Below, piece after piece: positions 1 to 9,252 of a stretch of DNA of 64,000 nt. Numbering within the stretch: position 1 is the first letter of the stretch; the number at the start of each line of letters is the position of its first letter. This DNA comes from an uncultured Ruminococcus sp. GTDB lineage: Bacteria; Bacillota; Clostridia; Oscillospirales; Acutalibacteraceae. Where the stretch lies: assembly GCA_902778175.1 (NCBI GenBank), contig CACYWT010000019.1, positions 17,394 through 81,393 on the forward strand, written 5' to 3'. A model generated the notes under the pieces. It was not told the DNA's origin and did not search any database. It saw nothing but the letters and a program-made list of their open reading frames with translations. Both the position numbers and the translations under genes were made by a program.

Positions 1-529
1 TAGTAAAACCACTTACTGTATAAGGGTCATTACCACTGCCTGCAATGGGATTAAGTGTGGTTTCAGTATCAGGAATGATCGTATACTGATAGCTTACATT
101 GTTATTAAATTCATATGTATATTCGTTCGTTGAACCTGATTTCAGTGTTGCAGGAACATACACTACATCCGGAATCTGTCTTGATACAGCAAAAATCAAC
201 GCCTGACCATTGGAATCATCATAATCCGAAGGATCAATTTCATCCGGATCAGACAATCCGGAAAGTTCATCAATAAAGTCAGCAGCTTCTTCCGAATTTG
301 AGATTTTCATTTTACTGACCATATTACCGATCAGTTCATTAACAGATTCATTCAAAGACGCTGCGCGGTTTTCATCCGAATTATACATTGTCGTTGTATA
401 TCCGTTTACCAGTGCGCCAAGACAAGATGCAAACACGATTACAACTATTGTAACGCCGACAAGCAATTCTATAAGTGTCATACCTTTTTTTGATCTGCAC
501 TTACGGATCATCTTTTTCTTTTTGAGCAT
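1..529 (-). CDS. Type IV prepilin-like protein (3' end beyond the window)
   Basis: The start is the ATG at 527-529 and the frame stays open to the left edge, so the C-terminus is missing. The N-terminus is basic (MLKKKKMIRKC) and leads into a class III prepilin signal: KKG, then MTLIELLVGVTIVVIV, with the conserved Glu at mature position 5 and a hydrophobic helix. PilD would cut after the Gly. The rest is a polar globular region of at least 145 residues, larger than the two pilins at the other end of the locus, so a minor pilin (PilV/PilW/GspJ type) is likelier than a major subunit. It lies downstream of pilC beyond a probable terminator and may have its own promoter. Confidence 0.85.
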   Translation of the reverse strand, partial: MLKKKKMIRKCRSKKGMTLIELLVGVTIVVIVFASCLGALVNGYTTTMYNSDENRAASLNESVNELIGNMVSKMKISNSEEAADFIDELSGLSDPDEIDPSDYDDSNGQALIFAVSRQIPDVVYVPATLKSGSTNEYTYEFNNNVSYQYTIIPDTETTLNPIAGSGNDPYTVSGFT

Positions 530-673
530 TATGATCACTCTCCTTAATTCGACAGAGTTATCCCCTTCAAAAAACTCTCACATATACAATTATTATACTA
601 TATTTTTTCCCATTTTCAAGTGTATTTCGATAATTTTATTAATATTGCCGAACATTTTTTTAACATATAAAGT

Positions 674-704
674 AAACGGTACATCGTATAACGATGCACC
701 GTTT
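674..704 (-). terminator. Hairpin terminator after pilC
   Basis: There is a 13-bp stem (674-686 with 692-704) with one mismatch and a 5-nt loop. It lies 20 nt after the pilC stop and before the prepilin gene. The U-tract is weak on the minus strand and better on the plus strand, so termination may be partial. Confidence 0.55.
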
Positions 705-723
705 TTCATTGATCTTTTTTATT

Positions 724-1965
724 TTATGTATTATTATCAATAACAGTGTAGATACCGAACATCGGAAGGATCATAGCAACAACGACCGTACCTACAACTA
801 CACCGATTACAACTGTCATAATAGGTGTCATAGCGTCTGTAAGCTTCTGGGTCGATTCATCGCTCTGTTCCTCGAAGAGCTCAGCCATTTTGAAAAGTGA
901 GTCACCAAGCATACCGGATTCCTCACCGACGCGAACCATTGAAACGAGGATCGCATCAAATACAGGGTGCTTAGCCATTGCTTCATTAATGGTAACACCG
1001 ATCTGTACATCATCAAGAACGTGCTGGACCTGTTCTTTAACATACAGATTCGGAACGGCATCTCTTGCAAGCGCCATAGCCTTATGGATCGGAATACCCG
1101 CATCGGTAAGGGTAGACATAAGACGGCAGAAACGTGCAAGTGCGCCCTGACGGACGATAGGTCCTACAAGCGGGATCTTCAGCGATACTTTTGCAAGAAG
1201 CATCTGGAAATCCGGATTGTTTTTCTTCAGTGTTACAAATGCAAACGCTAAAACAGCGAATACGATAATGATAAGCCACCAATAACCAAGAAGGATATCG
1301 GAGAATGCCATAAGTGCCAGTGTAAGGCCGGGGAGTTCTGCGCCCATTGATCCGTATGTATCCTTAAAGGTCGGAAGAACGAAGCCGCAGAGGATTACAA
1401 TAAGGGCTATAACGAGCACGATAAGGAATATCGGGTATGTAAATGCGCTTCTCAGCTTACCGGAAAGAGCAATATCCTTACGGCAGATAAGAGCACACTG
1501 CTGGAAAGCGTTATCAAGACGACCGTTTGCCTCACCGGCTTCGATAATGCTGAGGTATACGCCGGGAAAACCTGCAAAGTTTTTCATTGCCTGAGAAAGA
1601 GTAAAACCGTTATACAGGTTCTCATTGATTTCCTGGAGTATCTTTTTCATAGCAGGATCCTTTTCGGAGTCGATCATGATCTGCATGGACATCGAAAGGT
1701 TAATACCTGCCTTCATCATCATACCGAGCTGGTTGAAGAGCATAAGAAGTGTTTTCTTTTTTATTTTTTTGTTATGAACGTCACCGGTCATATCCATCTG
1801 CCAGATACTTTTACCGGCATCTGAATCGCCGCTTATCTGACTGATATCCTGAACTATAAGACCCTTTTCACGGAGTATGCTTACAGCCTGATTCTGGGTC
1901 TCAGCCTCGATCTGACCTTCTTTTTTCTGATTTCTGGCGTTCATCGCCACATATTTAAACTTCAA
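724..1965 (-). CDS. pilC: Type IV pilus inner-membrane platform protein PilC
   Basis: 413 residues, the usual length of the GspF/PilC family. It has two homologous cytoplasmic T2SSF domains (about residues 70-195 and 270-400), each followed by membrane helices (about 170-200, 215-245 and 375-405). PilC is the membrane platform that couples the PilB and PilT motors to pilin insertion and removal. The start is TTG at 1965, chosen for a GAGGTGA Shine-Dalgarno 7 nt upstream; the protein begins MKFKYVAMNA, typical of the family (KFxYxAxd). It follows pilT by 13 nt in the same operon. Confidence 0.95.
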   Translation of the reverse strand: MKFKYVAMNARNQKKEGQIEAETQNQAVSILREKGLIVQDISQISGDSDAGKSIWQMDMTGDVHNKKIKKKTLLMLFNQLGMMMKAGINLSMSMQIMIDSEKDPAMKKILQEINENLYNGFTLSQAMKNFAGFPGVYLSIIEAGEANGRLDNAFQQCALICRKDIALSGKLRSAFTYPIFLIVLVIALIVILCGFVLPTFKDTYGSMGAELPGLTLALMAFSDILLGYWWLIIIVFAVLAFAFVTLKKNNPDFQMLLAKVSLKIPLVGPIVRQGALARFCRLMSTLTDAGIPIHKAMALARDAVPNLYVKEQVQHVLDDVQIGVTINEAMAKHPVFDAILVSMVRVGEESGMLGDSLFKMAELFEEQSDESTQKLTDAMTPIMTVVIGVVVGTVVVAMILPMFGIYTVIDNNT

Positions 1966-1978
1966 ATCAGCTCACCTC

Positions 1979-3025
1979 TTATCTTCTGGCATCTGTATCG
2001 CCGATATCAAAGTTCCAAGCCTTAGCAACCTGTTCTGTAATAAGTCCCTGTGCAAGAAGGTTATCAATACTCTTGTTCATAGTGATCATACCATACTGCT
2101 GACCAAGCTGAATAGACTGCTGAATATTTGCTACTTTGTTTTCACGGATAAGGTTGCTGATAGCGCTTGTACAGAACATGATCTCAAATGCAGCGATTCG
2201 TCCGCCTGTTGCCTTCGGAAGAAGTCTTTGCGAGATAACCGCCTTCAGTGAGGTGGAAAGCTGTACACGGATCTGCTGCTGCTGATCCGGCGGGAAGATA
2301 TCTACAAGACGGTCGATCGTCTTTGCAGCACCCTCGGTATGTACTGTCGAGAATACCAAGTGACCTGTTTCTGTTGCGGTAAGTGCGATCTGAATGGACT
2401 CACGGTCACGCATTTCGCCGACGAGAATGATATCCGGGTCTTCACGCATTGCTGCTCTCAGAGCCATAGGATAGCTGCGGCTGTCGAGTCCGATTTCTCT
2501 CTGGTTTACGATACAGCGCTTAGGCGTATGCAGAAACTCAACAGGGTCCTCGATAGTAACTATATGTTTACTTTTATATTTATTGATCTCATTGATAAGA
2601 GCTGCCAGAGTTGTGGATTTACCGGAACCGGTAGGTCCGCATACAAGTACCAGACCCGAGTTAAGGTCAAGTGTCTTTCTGATGGAGTTAGGCAGGCTCA
2701 GTGTGGAAAGCTCAGGAACAACACTGTTGATTACACGAAGTACCAGTGATGTACCGTTACGCTGTCTGAAAGCATTTGCTCTGAAACGTCCGCATTCACC
2801 GATCTCAACAGCCGCATCGGCTTCACCGGTCGAAAGGAATGTTTCAAATCTTGACTGATTAAGTACGGCTTTGATAATAGCGGTTACTTCCGCCTCGTTA
2901 AGTGCCGGATCATTCGTAAAGAACACGTTGCCGTGCAGACGATATGCCGGATGGTTGCCCGATGCGATATGTATATCGGAGGCGCCCTTTGTAACAGCTT
3001 CTTTTACAAGGCTATAAAAATCCAT
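1979..3025 (-). CDS. pilT: Twitching motility retraction ATPase PilT
   Basis: 348 residues. It has an N-terminal PAS-like domain and a RecA-like ATPase core: Walker A GPTGSGKST near residue 130, Asp box (EDPVEF), Walker B (DPDIILVGEMRD) and His box (TGHLVFSTVHT). The C-terminal AISNLIREN matches the AIRNLIRE motif that marks PilT and is needed for retraction. The hexamer powers pilus depolymerisation for twitching and surface tension. It sits between pilB and pilC. A retraction motor implies dynamic pili rather than a pseudopilus-only secretion system. Confidence 0.95.
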   Translation of the reverse strand: MDFYSLVKEAVTKGASDIHIASGNHPAYRLHGNVFFTNDPALNEAEVTAIIKAVLNQSRFETFLSTGEADAAVEIGECGRFRANAFRQRNGTSLVLRVINSVVPELSTLSLPNSIRKTLDLNSGLVLVCGPTGSGKSTTLAALINEINKYKSKHIVTIEDPVEFLHTPKRCIVNQREIGLDSRSYPMALRAAMREDPDIILVGEMRDRESIQIALTATETGHLVFSTVHTEGAAKTIDRLVDIFPPDQQQQIRVQLSTSLKAVISQRLLPKATGGRIAAFEIMFCTSAISNLIRENKVANIQQSIQLGQQYGMITMNKSIDNLLAQGLITEQVAKAWNFDIGDTDARR

Positions 3026-3087
3026 TAATAATCTACCCCATTCTTTTTATAGAATTTGTGCCGCGGCACGTATTATTCAGATCCCAA

Positions 3088-4788
3088 TTAGTCATTGGAG
3101 ATCGTCATGTCAATATACTCCTCATAGGAGGTGAGTCCCTGAAGTACGTCCCTGCGGACATTTTCCTTCATGGGTATCATACCCTCTTCTATAGCCATAT
3201 CCCTGAGTTCATCTGTACTTACGCCGTCGGTAATCGCTCTTTTGAGTCTTGTAGTAAGGAGCATTACCTCATGCACAGCGATACGTCCCTTATAGCCCTT
3301 TTTGTTGCATTTATCGCAGCCGACGGGACGGTACAGAGTCGGATGCTCATCGGGCTTGAGCATAAGGCCGATACGTTCATTATTATCCGGCTCATATGCT
3401 TCCTTACAGGAATTACACAGACGTCTTGCAAGTTTCTGAGCTATGATACCTAAAAGTGCGGAAGAAACCATGTAACCTTCTATACCCATATCTATAAGAC
3501 GCGCGACCGAGCTGGGCGCATCATATGTATGCAGTGTCGAAAGCACAAGATGACCTGTGATAGCAGCCTGAACAGCGATACCTGCGGTTTCGCCGTCACG
3601 GATCTCACCGAGCATGATGATATCCGGGTCCTGACGAAGAATGCTTCGGAGTGCCGCCGCGAATGTAAGTCCGGCCTTTTCGTTTGTCTGTACCTGAGTA
3701 ATACCGGGCTGGATCTGCTCGACAGGGTCTTCAACCGTGATAATGTTGATATCCTCACCCATAACCTCATGCAAAGCGGTATAAAGTGTTGTTGATTTAC
3801 CGGAACCTGTAGCACCTGTTACAAGGATGATACCTCTGTGGCTCTTTACAAGATGGTCGAATTTTTCAAGATTCTCCGGAAGGAAACCGATATTCTGTTT
3901 TTTCAGTTCCATACCCAGAGAAGTCGTAATACGCATAACTATCTTCTCACCGAAAATACTCGGGAGAACGGAAATACGGAAGTCGATATCCTTACCTGCA
4001 ACGCGGTAATTTATACGACCGTCCTGAGGGATACGTTTTTCGGCGATATTCATATTGCCGATAAACTTGATACGCGATGTTACCGAGGGTATCAGCTCGG
4101 GAGCCGTTTCCATATAAGTCTGGAGCTTACCGTCGATACGGAAGCGGATCCTCAGACATTTTTCCATCGGCTCTATATGGATATCGGAGGTCTTTGTAAA
4201 AATAGCCTCTTCAATCATATTATTAACAAAACGGATAATAGGCTGATCGTTTGCCGATGCATCCTGTGCAGCTGCTTCCTCCGCCTCGATCTGCGCTTTG
4301 GATTTTCCGCCGCCCTTTGACTCAAGGAATTCCTTTGCATCATCGATAGCCTTCTGAGCCGCATATAGCTCACGAAGTTTAACAGATATTTTTGAAGCCT
4401 CACCGATTACCGGCTTGATCTTCATTTTTGTTGCAATCGAAATATCCTTCAGACCCTGATAGTTAAGAGGATCGGCGATCGCAACTGTCAGAAAACGGCC
4501 TTCCTGTTCGATAGGAATAACCATATTTTTCTGAGCCATATCCTCGGGGATTATTCCGCCGAGTTCTTCGGGGATCGTGACCGTATCAAGGTCGATATAA
4601 GGAATAAAGAGCTGCTTTTCAAGTGCCTTGCAAACCTGCTGTTCGGTAACGATTCCGTCTTCTATCAGGATATCCGCAACACGCTTTTTGCTCGTTTTCT
4701 GTTTTGAGAGCACCTCATCAAGCTGTTCCTCGGTAATATCTCCCGAATTGATAAGAATTTGTCCTATTCTCAAGTTTCCCGCTTTCAT
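3088..4788 (-). CDS. pilB: Type IV pilus assembly ATPase PilB with tandem MshEN-like motifs
   Basis: 566 residues. The N-terminal GspE domain contains two consecutive motifs, LRIGQILINSG...LSKQ (about residues 6-30) and RVADILIEDG...LEKQ (about 36-60), matching the MshEN pattern that binds cyclic di-GMP in other PilB/GspE ATPases. The core has Walker A GATGSGKST, Asp box EDPVEQ, Walker B DPDIIMLGEIRD and His box TGHLVLSTLHT. A four-cysteine zinc motif (LCNSC ... CDKCNKKGYKGR) lies near residues 460-510. The protein drives pilin polymerisation. The gap to pilT is 62 nt. Confidence 0.95.
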   Translation of the reverse strand: MKAGNLRIGQILINSGDITEEQLDEVLSKQKTSKKRVADILIEDGIVTEQQVCKALEKQLFIPYIDLDTVTIPEELGGIIPEDMAQKNMVIPIEQEGRFLTVAIADPLNYQGLKDISIATKMKIKPVIGEASKISVKLRELYAAQKAIDDAKEFLESKGGGKSKAQIEAEEAAAQDASANDQPIIRFVNNMIEEAIFTKTSDIHIEPMEKCLRIRFRIDGKLQTYMETAPELIPSVTSRIKFIGNMNIAEKRIPQDGRINYRVAGKDIDFRISVLPSIFGEKIVMRITTSLGMELKKQNIGFLPENLEKFDHLVKSHRGIILVTGATGSGKSTTLYTALHEVMGEDINIITVEDPVEQIQPGITQVQTNEKAGLTFAAALRSILRQDPDIIMLGEIRDGETAGIAVQAAITGHLVLSTLHTYDAPSSVARLIDMGIEGYMVSSALLGIIAQKLARRLCNSCKEAYEPDNNERIGLMLKPDEHPTLYRPVGCDKCNKKGYKGRIAVHEVMLLTTRLKRAITDGVSTDELRDMAIEEGMIPMKENVRRDVLQGLTSYEEYIDMTISND

Positions 4789-4808
4789 TTCGTCAGCTCC
4801 CGGTTAAT

Positions 4809-5729
4809 TTAAAATAGATTGATATACAACCGTGCCAGATAACCGATAAAGTCAAAAAGCACGATATATATTGCCGCTGCCGCAACAATATACGGTCCGA
4901 AGGCAAGATATGAACCGAAGCCCACAGCTTCCTCCTCGTCCTGTTTGCTTTCATCTTTTTCATCGGAGGGAAGTTCTTCTTCGGATTTTTCTTCCGTCAC
5001 AGCTTCCTCCGTCTGTTCAGCCTGGATCTTTTCATCAGGCTGCTGTTCATCATTTCCGGTACCGGAATACCTGATTTTTGAGATCACGATGATAACCACA
5101 AAGAATACCGTTGCAGTTATTATCGAGATCAGAAAAGCATATATTGTTCCGGGGAAGCCTGTCAGTATGCCGACTGCCAGAAACAGCTTGACATCACCGA
5201 AGCCCATACCGTCACGTTTATACACAAGCATACCTATAAAGTCGATCAGAAGCATTGCAGCAGCTCCGATGCCTGCGCCGGCAAGCGGAGACCACCACGC
5301 GCAGTGGAATATATTGTAGCCGCGGACGATATCATAAACCGAAAGCAGCAGCGCAAGTATTCCGAAAGCTATGGTAAACTGATCGGGAATTATCTGATAT
5401 TTTATATCCGCAATGGCGATCAGCAGGCAGTCAAACAATATCAGCGCCATAATACAAAAATATATATCATAGCCCTTGTTGAACTGCAGTCTGCACAAAA
5501 CCAGACATAGTGCCGTCACCAATGACGCCGGTATCCCTGTCGGCAAAAAACTTACTCTTTTCCCTGAAAGCAGCTCCCCGGAGGGAGTCTCACCATAATC
5601 GCAGAGCCATTTTGCAGGGACGCGGTTTATGATAAGATACCCCAGAGCCGTCAGGAGAATACCTGCCGGGATACAGATTATTACCCAGATAAGTCCGGCA
5701 GGTGTAGTCAGATAGTTTAAAGGCTGCAT
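4809..5729 (-). CDS. pilD: Prepilin peptidase PilD with an acidic insert
   Basis: 306 residues and about seven to eight membrane helices. The two catalytic aspartates of the aspartyl protease are in ADIKYQIIPD (about residues 108-117) and GFGDVKLF (about 175-182). The protein would cleave and N-methylate the prepilins of this locus. Two oddities are visible. The paired CxxC zinc motifs of proteobacterial PilD are absent. A roughly 55-residue run rich in Glu, Asp, Gln and Lys (about residues 215-268) separates the last helices and would face the cytoplasm or form a loop. The gene lies 20 nt before pilB and 21 nt after pilO. Confidence 0.92.
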   Translation of the reverse strand: MQPLNYLTTPAGLIWVIICIPAGILLTALGYLIINRVPAKWLCDYGETPSGELLSGKRVSFLPTGIPASLVTALCLVLCRLQFNKGYDIYFCIMALILFDCLLIAIADIKYQIIPDQFTIAFGILALLLSVYDIVRGYNIFHCAWWSPLAGAGIGAAAMLLIDFIGMLVYKRDGMGFGDVKLFLAVGILTGFPGTIYAFLISIITATVFFVVIIVISKIRYSGTGNDEQQPDEKIQAEQTEEAVTEEKSEEELPSDEKDESKQDEEEAVGFGSYLAFGPYIVAAAAIYIVLFDFIGYLARLYINLF

Positions 5730-5750
5730 AGAAAATTATCTCCCGGTCAA

Positions 5751-6461
5751 TTATGCGCTTGCAGCAGATGATGCAGATGATGTTCCGCTTACTGCGCCGG
5801 AGGAAGTTTTGTTAGCCTTATTCTTGGAGGGATCAAAGTAATACAGTGACATCTGAACATCAGCTGTGTAAATTCTGTTTGCAGAATCTACCTTTGTCTT
5901 GGACGCAGCTGCCGAAGACTCACCGTTAGCGCTATTCAGTTCATTATTTGCAGTCACTTCAGTGATCTTGATCTGGCTTACATAATATGAACCCTTGGAC
6001 TGAACCTCAAAATAATTGAGTGTTTCAATAAGTTTCTTTTCGGTAGCAGTGAATTTGAATTTAATGTTTGTAACATAAAGCGGATCGCCTGTTGCGGATG
6101 TACCGCCCTTCTTATCTGCCTTACCTTCGCTGACAGAGAAGCTGTCTGCATCATAGTCAACATTCTTGAGCATATCACGGATATCATCAGCTGTCTTGCC
6201 GACGTCTACAGTCAGGTTATCATTCAGCTTTGAACATTCAGCTTTCATATCCTCAATTTTCTTTGTTACCTCTTCTGCGCGTGCAAGGTAATCCTTCCAC
6301 TGCTCTATCTGTGATGTAGCGGATTCATGAGCCTTGTTATATTTGTCGATCTTGCCGGAGAAAGGGATCTGAACGGCAATAAGGAAGATTATACATACAA
6401 CCAGTATGCCCGCAAGCACCCACAAAAACTTAGGTATTGTTATCGATTGTTTCTTATCCAT
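5751..6461 (-). CDS. pilO: PilO-like type IV pilus alignment protein
   Basis: 236 residues. It has a short cytoplasmic N-terminus, one membrane helix (about residues 12-33), a predicted coiled coil (about 35-85) and a ferredoxin-like region, ending in a Ser/Ala-rich tail. The topology, length and position between the PilM-PilN fusion and PilD fit PilO, which pairs with PilN under the inner membrane. Sequence alone is weakly diagnostic for this family, so the name rests partly on synteny. GGAGG lies 10 nt before the ATG. Confidence 0.78.
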   Translation of the reverse strand: MDKKQSITIPKFLWVLAGILVVCIIFLIAVQIPFSGKIDKYNKAHESATSQIEQWKDYLARAEEVTKKIEDMKAECSKLNDNLTVDVGKTADDIRDMLKNVDYDADSFSVSEGKADKKGGTSATGDPLYVTNIKFKFTATEKKLIETLNYFEVQSKGSYYVSQIKITEVTANNELNSANGESSAAASKTKVDSANRIYTADVQMSLYYFDPSKNKANKTSSGAVSGTSSASSAASA

Positions 6462-6486
6462 TATTATTTACCTCCGTCCTGTTCTC

Positions 6487-8298
6487 TCAGCCTGCCTTGG
6501 ATTCTTCGCTGCCGGCGGCAGAGCTTTCCGGAGCAGATGACTGGTTATCGGTCTTTGTATCGGTATTACCGTCAGCAGCCTTTGCGTTTTCCTTTTCCTT
6601 AGCTGCCTCTTCCTCAGCCTTTGCCTTTGTTTCATCGGTTATACTGAGTGTGATCTTATATCTGTGACGCTGAACGGGGTTCGTTCCGCCTTTTCCGCTT
6701 TCGGAAACAAGGTTCATCTGATAAGCATCGCCCAGTTTGAAGTAACCGTTATCATTTGTTTCATCTTTAAAGGCTACAAATTCGTCCCAGCTTGTAACGT
6801 CAACGCTTGTACCGATAATACCTGTATCAAAATTCGTATCAAACTGAGTACATTCATAGACCTTATCGCGTATCTGAGCGAACAGCTCGGTAACCACGTC
6901 ACCGGATTTGAGAGCCGAAGACGGAAGCATCGACATATTCTTTGTCATATTATCAAGTTCCTTGGTCCAGTGAGCCTCGTCCTCAATAAGCTGCTTAGCC
7001 GGAGTATAGCGCGGATCAACAAGCTGTGAATTATCGCTGTTTTCACGCATAGCAAGCGCGCCCCACCAGCCGAGGACCGCGATCATCCAGATAGCCGCAG
7101 CAACGCCGACACCGGCAGTGATCATCTTGCCGATCTTCGAGCTGCCCTGTTCAGCCATTGCAGAAAGGACATTCGTTTCGCCCATGAGCAGGTTAGCTTC
7201 TGCGGGGGGCATTGTAAGTACGCCGTTGAGGGTAATAAATGACGTAGTATCATAGCCCTTTTCATTTGCGGAAGCAGTAGCCTGCGGAGGCTGTGAACCG
7301 CCGGAGAAAAGACGAGTGATATTTTCCATCGGGGCGGTAAGACCGACCTGACGGCAGTAGCCCGAAATATTCGGAAGCTTTGCAAGAGCGTCGATAAGAA
7401 CGATCTCGTCGATATCAAGACGCTTTGTAGAGATGACCATTCGCAGATTTCTCAGGATCTCGCCTGCGGCATTATCAAGCATGGTCATAGTCTGCTTTCT
7501 GGTGGAAGCAGATTTACATTTATTACATACGCCGAGACCCTCCTGACGGATAAGGTCGATAGCGCCCATTTTACTCATACCGAATTCAAGAGAGAACATC
7601 TCTGCGATATCCTCAAGAACGCTGGAGAATGACTGCTGGAATACGGGAGCGCCGTTATGGAGAACAACAAGTCTTGTTGCGGCAAAGTCCATACTGATAA
7701 CGGCGATAGCTCTTGTTGCGGAGTTTACATCATCCTTACAGGTATGGAGCATACCTGCGATAGGCGGTGTGACCTTAACAAGACGGATACCCTCGTTTTC
7801 AAAGGCAGCGCGAAGATCGGTAAGCATACCGGTATTCATTGCGAAGAGAGAAGCAGAGATCTCATCGCTCTTATTGCTTTTACCATACTGCTGACCGTAT
7901 TCATAGTTCAGGATGGTATACTTTTCTACTTCCTGATGAAGAACATTTTCAGCCTCAACGCGCGCAAATGTCGGAAGGAGTTTTTCCTTTGCAGGAGCAT
8001 GCTTATATTCCTTTGTGATAAGTACATCTTCATCTTCTATACAGAAGAACACATCGCCAAGCTCCATGCTGACGCTTTCAGCGCAGCGCTTGACAAACGC
8101 AGCCAGTTCCTCTCCCTTTTCATAGGGATGATCCTTGAGCGATTCATTCAGCTCGAAGATCTGGGGAATGTTAAAATTAGTAGGCACATTAGACTTTTTG
8201 TTCTTAACGGCAAAACCGCCCTCGGGCTTATCATACTCGGCAGGAGTAAGGATCAGAAGACCACGGGTGATCTGCAGTACTGTAGCTACTGTTTTCAT
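6487..8298 (-). CDS. PilM-PilN fusion protein
   Basis: 603 residues. Residues 1-370 resemble the actin-like ATPase PilM, including a phosphate-binding-like stretch (AVISMDFAATRLVV) and a paired-Cys insert (CNKCKS). A single membrane helix (about residues 393-418, ITAGVGVAAAIWMIAVLGWW) is followed by an extracytoplasmic domain of about 150 residues and a Glu/Ala/Ser-rich tail, which is the architecture of PilN. PilM (about 350 aa) and PilN (about 200 aa) are normally separate and bind through the PilN N-terminal peptide; here they appear covalently joined. pilO follows after 25 nt. The ribosome-binding site is poor. The alternative is a PilM with an unrelated membrane tail. Confidence 0.8.
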   Translation of the reverse strand: MKTVATVLQITRGLLILTPAEYDKPEGGFAVKNKKSNVPTNFNIPQIFELNESLKDHPYEKGEELAAFVKRCAESVSMELGDVFFCIEDEDVLITKEYKHAPAKEKLLPTFARVEAENVLHQEVEKYTILNYEYGQQYGKSNKSDEISASLFAMNTGMLTDLRAAFENEGIRLVKVTPPIAGMLHTCKDDVNSATRAIAVISMDFAATRLVVLHNGAPVFQQSFSSVLEDIAEMFSLEFGMSKMGAIDLIRQEGLGVCNKCKSASTRKQTMTMLDNAAGEILRNLRMVISTKRLDIDEIVLIDALAKLPNISGYCRQVGLTAPMENITRLFSGGSQPPQATASANEKGYDTTSFITLNGVLTMPPAEANLLMGETNVLSAMAEQGSSKIGKMITAGVGVAAAIWMIAVLGWWGALAMRENSDNSQLVDPRYTPAKQLIEDEAHWTKELDNMTKNMSMLPSSALKSGDVVTELFAQIRDKVYECTQFDTNFDTGIIGTSVDVTSWDEFVAFKDETNDNGYFKLGDAYQMNLVSESGKGGTNPVQRHRYKITLSITDETKAKAEEEAAKEKENAKAADGNTDTKTDNQSSAPESSAAGSEESKAG

Positions 8299-8362
8299 AA
8301 ATACACCACACTCTTTAAAATTTTTTCAGACTTTACGGATCAACGCAGAGCGTAACAAAAGA

Positions 8363-8395
8363 TAACCCGGCGGCAGGATCTATCACCGCGGGTTA
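8363..8395 (-). promoter_or_regulatory. Leader hairpin upstream of pilM-pilN, in a 444-nt gene-free stretch
   Basis: The gap 8299-8742 is AT-rich. It contains this hairpin (TAACCCG pairing with CGGGTTA plus an inner CGG/CCG with one bulge), located 65-97 nt upstream of the pilM-pilN start, and the terminator at 8636-8660. A short hairpin GGCAC-gaa-GTGCC lies near 8604-8618. The leader hairpin is followed on the minus strand by a short T-rich run and may act as an attenuator. Nothing else was seen in the gap. Confidence 0.4.
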
Positions 8396-8635
8396 ATTGT
8401 ACAAACACTCCTAAGTTACAATATCCTTTTTGTTATTTTATCACAAAAAATAGTATAATTCAATGGGTTTTTTATAAAATACTATATTTTATGCATATTG
8501 ATTGATTTTACCTGCCTATTTTTGTCATATTGTACTATCCATCTCTGACAAACATTTATACACACTGTATTTTTGATCAATATGTATCATATTTGTATAT
8601 TTCGGGCACGAAGTGCCTGTAATATACACAAGAAA

Positions 8636-8660
8636 GATCCCCGGACAAACGCCGGGGATC
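8636..8660 (-). terminator. Rho-independent terminator after the second pilin gene
   Basis: Perfect 9-bp GC-rich stem (GATCCCCGG with CCGGGGATC), 7-nt loop, followed on the minus strand by TTTCTT. It would separate the two pilin genes from the assembly operon. Confidence 0.75.
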
Positions 8661-8742
8661 ACATTTTTAATAATTCTTTTCAGGACGGGATCAGTGGGAA
8701 TAATGCATATCTTCAAACGTCACCTTTCCCTTGTCCTCCATT

Positions 8743-9174
8743 TTAAAGCGCGTCACGGGAGTGCCGCTCTTTGCCGGGTATATAGAAGATATTTCCGACT
8801 TCATCATAGCCGAACTGGTCAATATCATAAACTATCCCGTACATTCCGCTGTATTCAAGCGCGCCTGCAACGGTACAGGTTCTCGCGATCTGTAAGCGCA
8901 TAGTCGGGGATGCGATAAATTCCGGAACGGGATCCTTCGACAATTTGGGATCAAAAGTGGATTTTGTTATCGTACCGGTCTTGATTCCCATATAATAGGT
9001 CTTGCACGCCTGATCCATAGATGCACCATCGGTCGCGCCGCGTGACGCAGTTGCAGAATTAATGACACTTATGACTGCAGGTATCGCTATTCCTGCAAGC
9101 ACGGCAAGTATCGCTATGACAACGACAAGCTCCACAAGCGTAAAGCCTCTCCTGCGTTTTATCTTTTTTTTCAT
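8743..9174 (-). CDS. Type IV pilin (second copy)
   Basis: 143 residues. After the basic leader MKKKIKRRRG the mature N-terminus is FTLVELVVVIAILAVLAGIAIPAVISVINS, a canonical class III prepilin signal with Glu5 and the Pro that kinks the N-terminal helix. The globular part has a cysteine pair (DQACKTY and ARTCTV), compatible with a disulphide. It is a paralogue of the pilin at 9331-9891, nearly identical across the N-terminal helix but shorter and different in the C-terminal half. It has its own terminator and follows the first pilin's terminator, so it may be made at a lower level as a minor pilin. Confidence 0.92.
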   Translation of the reverse strand: MKKKIKRRRGFTLVELVVVIAILAVLAGIAIPAVISVINSATASRGATDGASMDQACKTYYMGIKTGTITKSTFDPKLSKDPVPEFIASPTMRLQIARTCTVAGALEYSGMYGIVYDIDQFGYDEVGNIFYIPGKERHSRDAL

Positions 9175-9252
9175 AAAACGGCACCTCCCGATGAGTCATC
9201 AACGATATATTATCACCATTCACGCCAAATGTCAAGTATACCTCTTATGACA

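Noticed and set aside
828..1282. Several small frames overlapping pilC on both strands
   Set aside because: They lie wholly within a well-supported gene and lack ribosome-binding sites.
8340..8420. Cyclic di-GMP (GEMM-I) riboswitch upstream of pilM-pilN
   Set aside because: A stretch resembling its 3' half (CTGCCGCCGGGTTATC) is present, but the conserved 5' half with GGCAAACC and GACGCAAAGC is absent; it is better explained as a simple hairpin.
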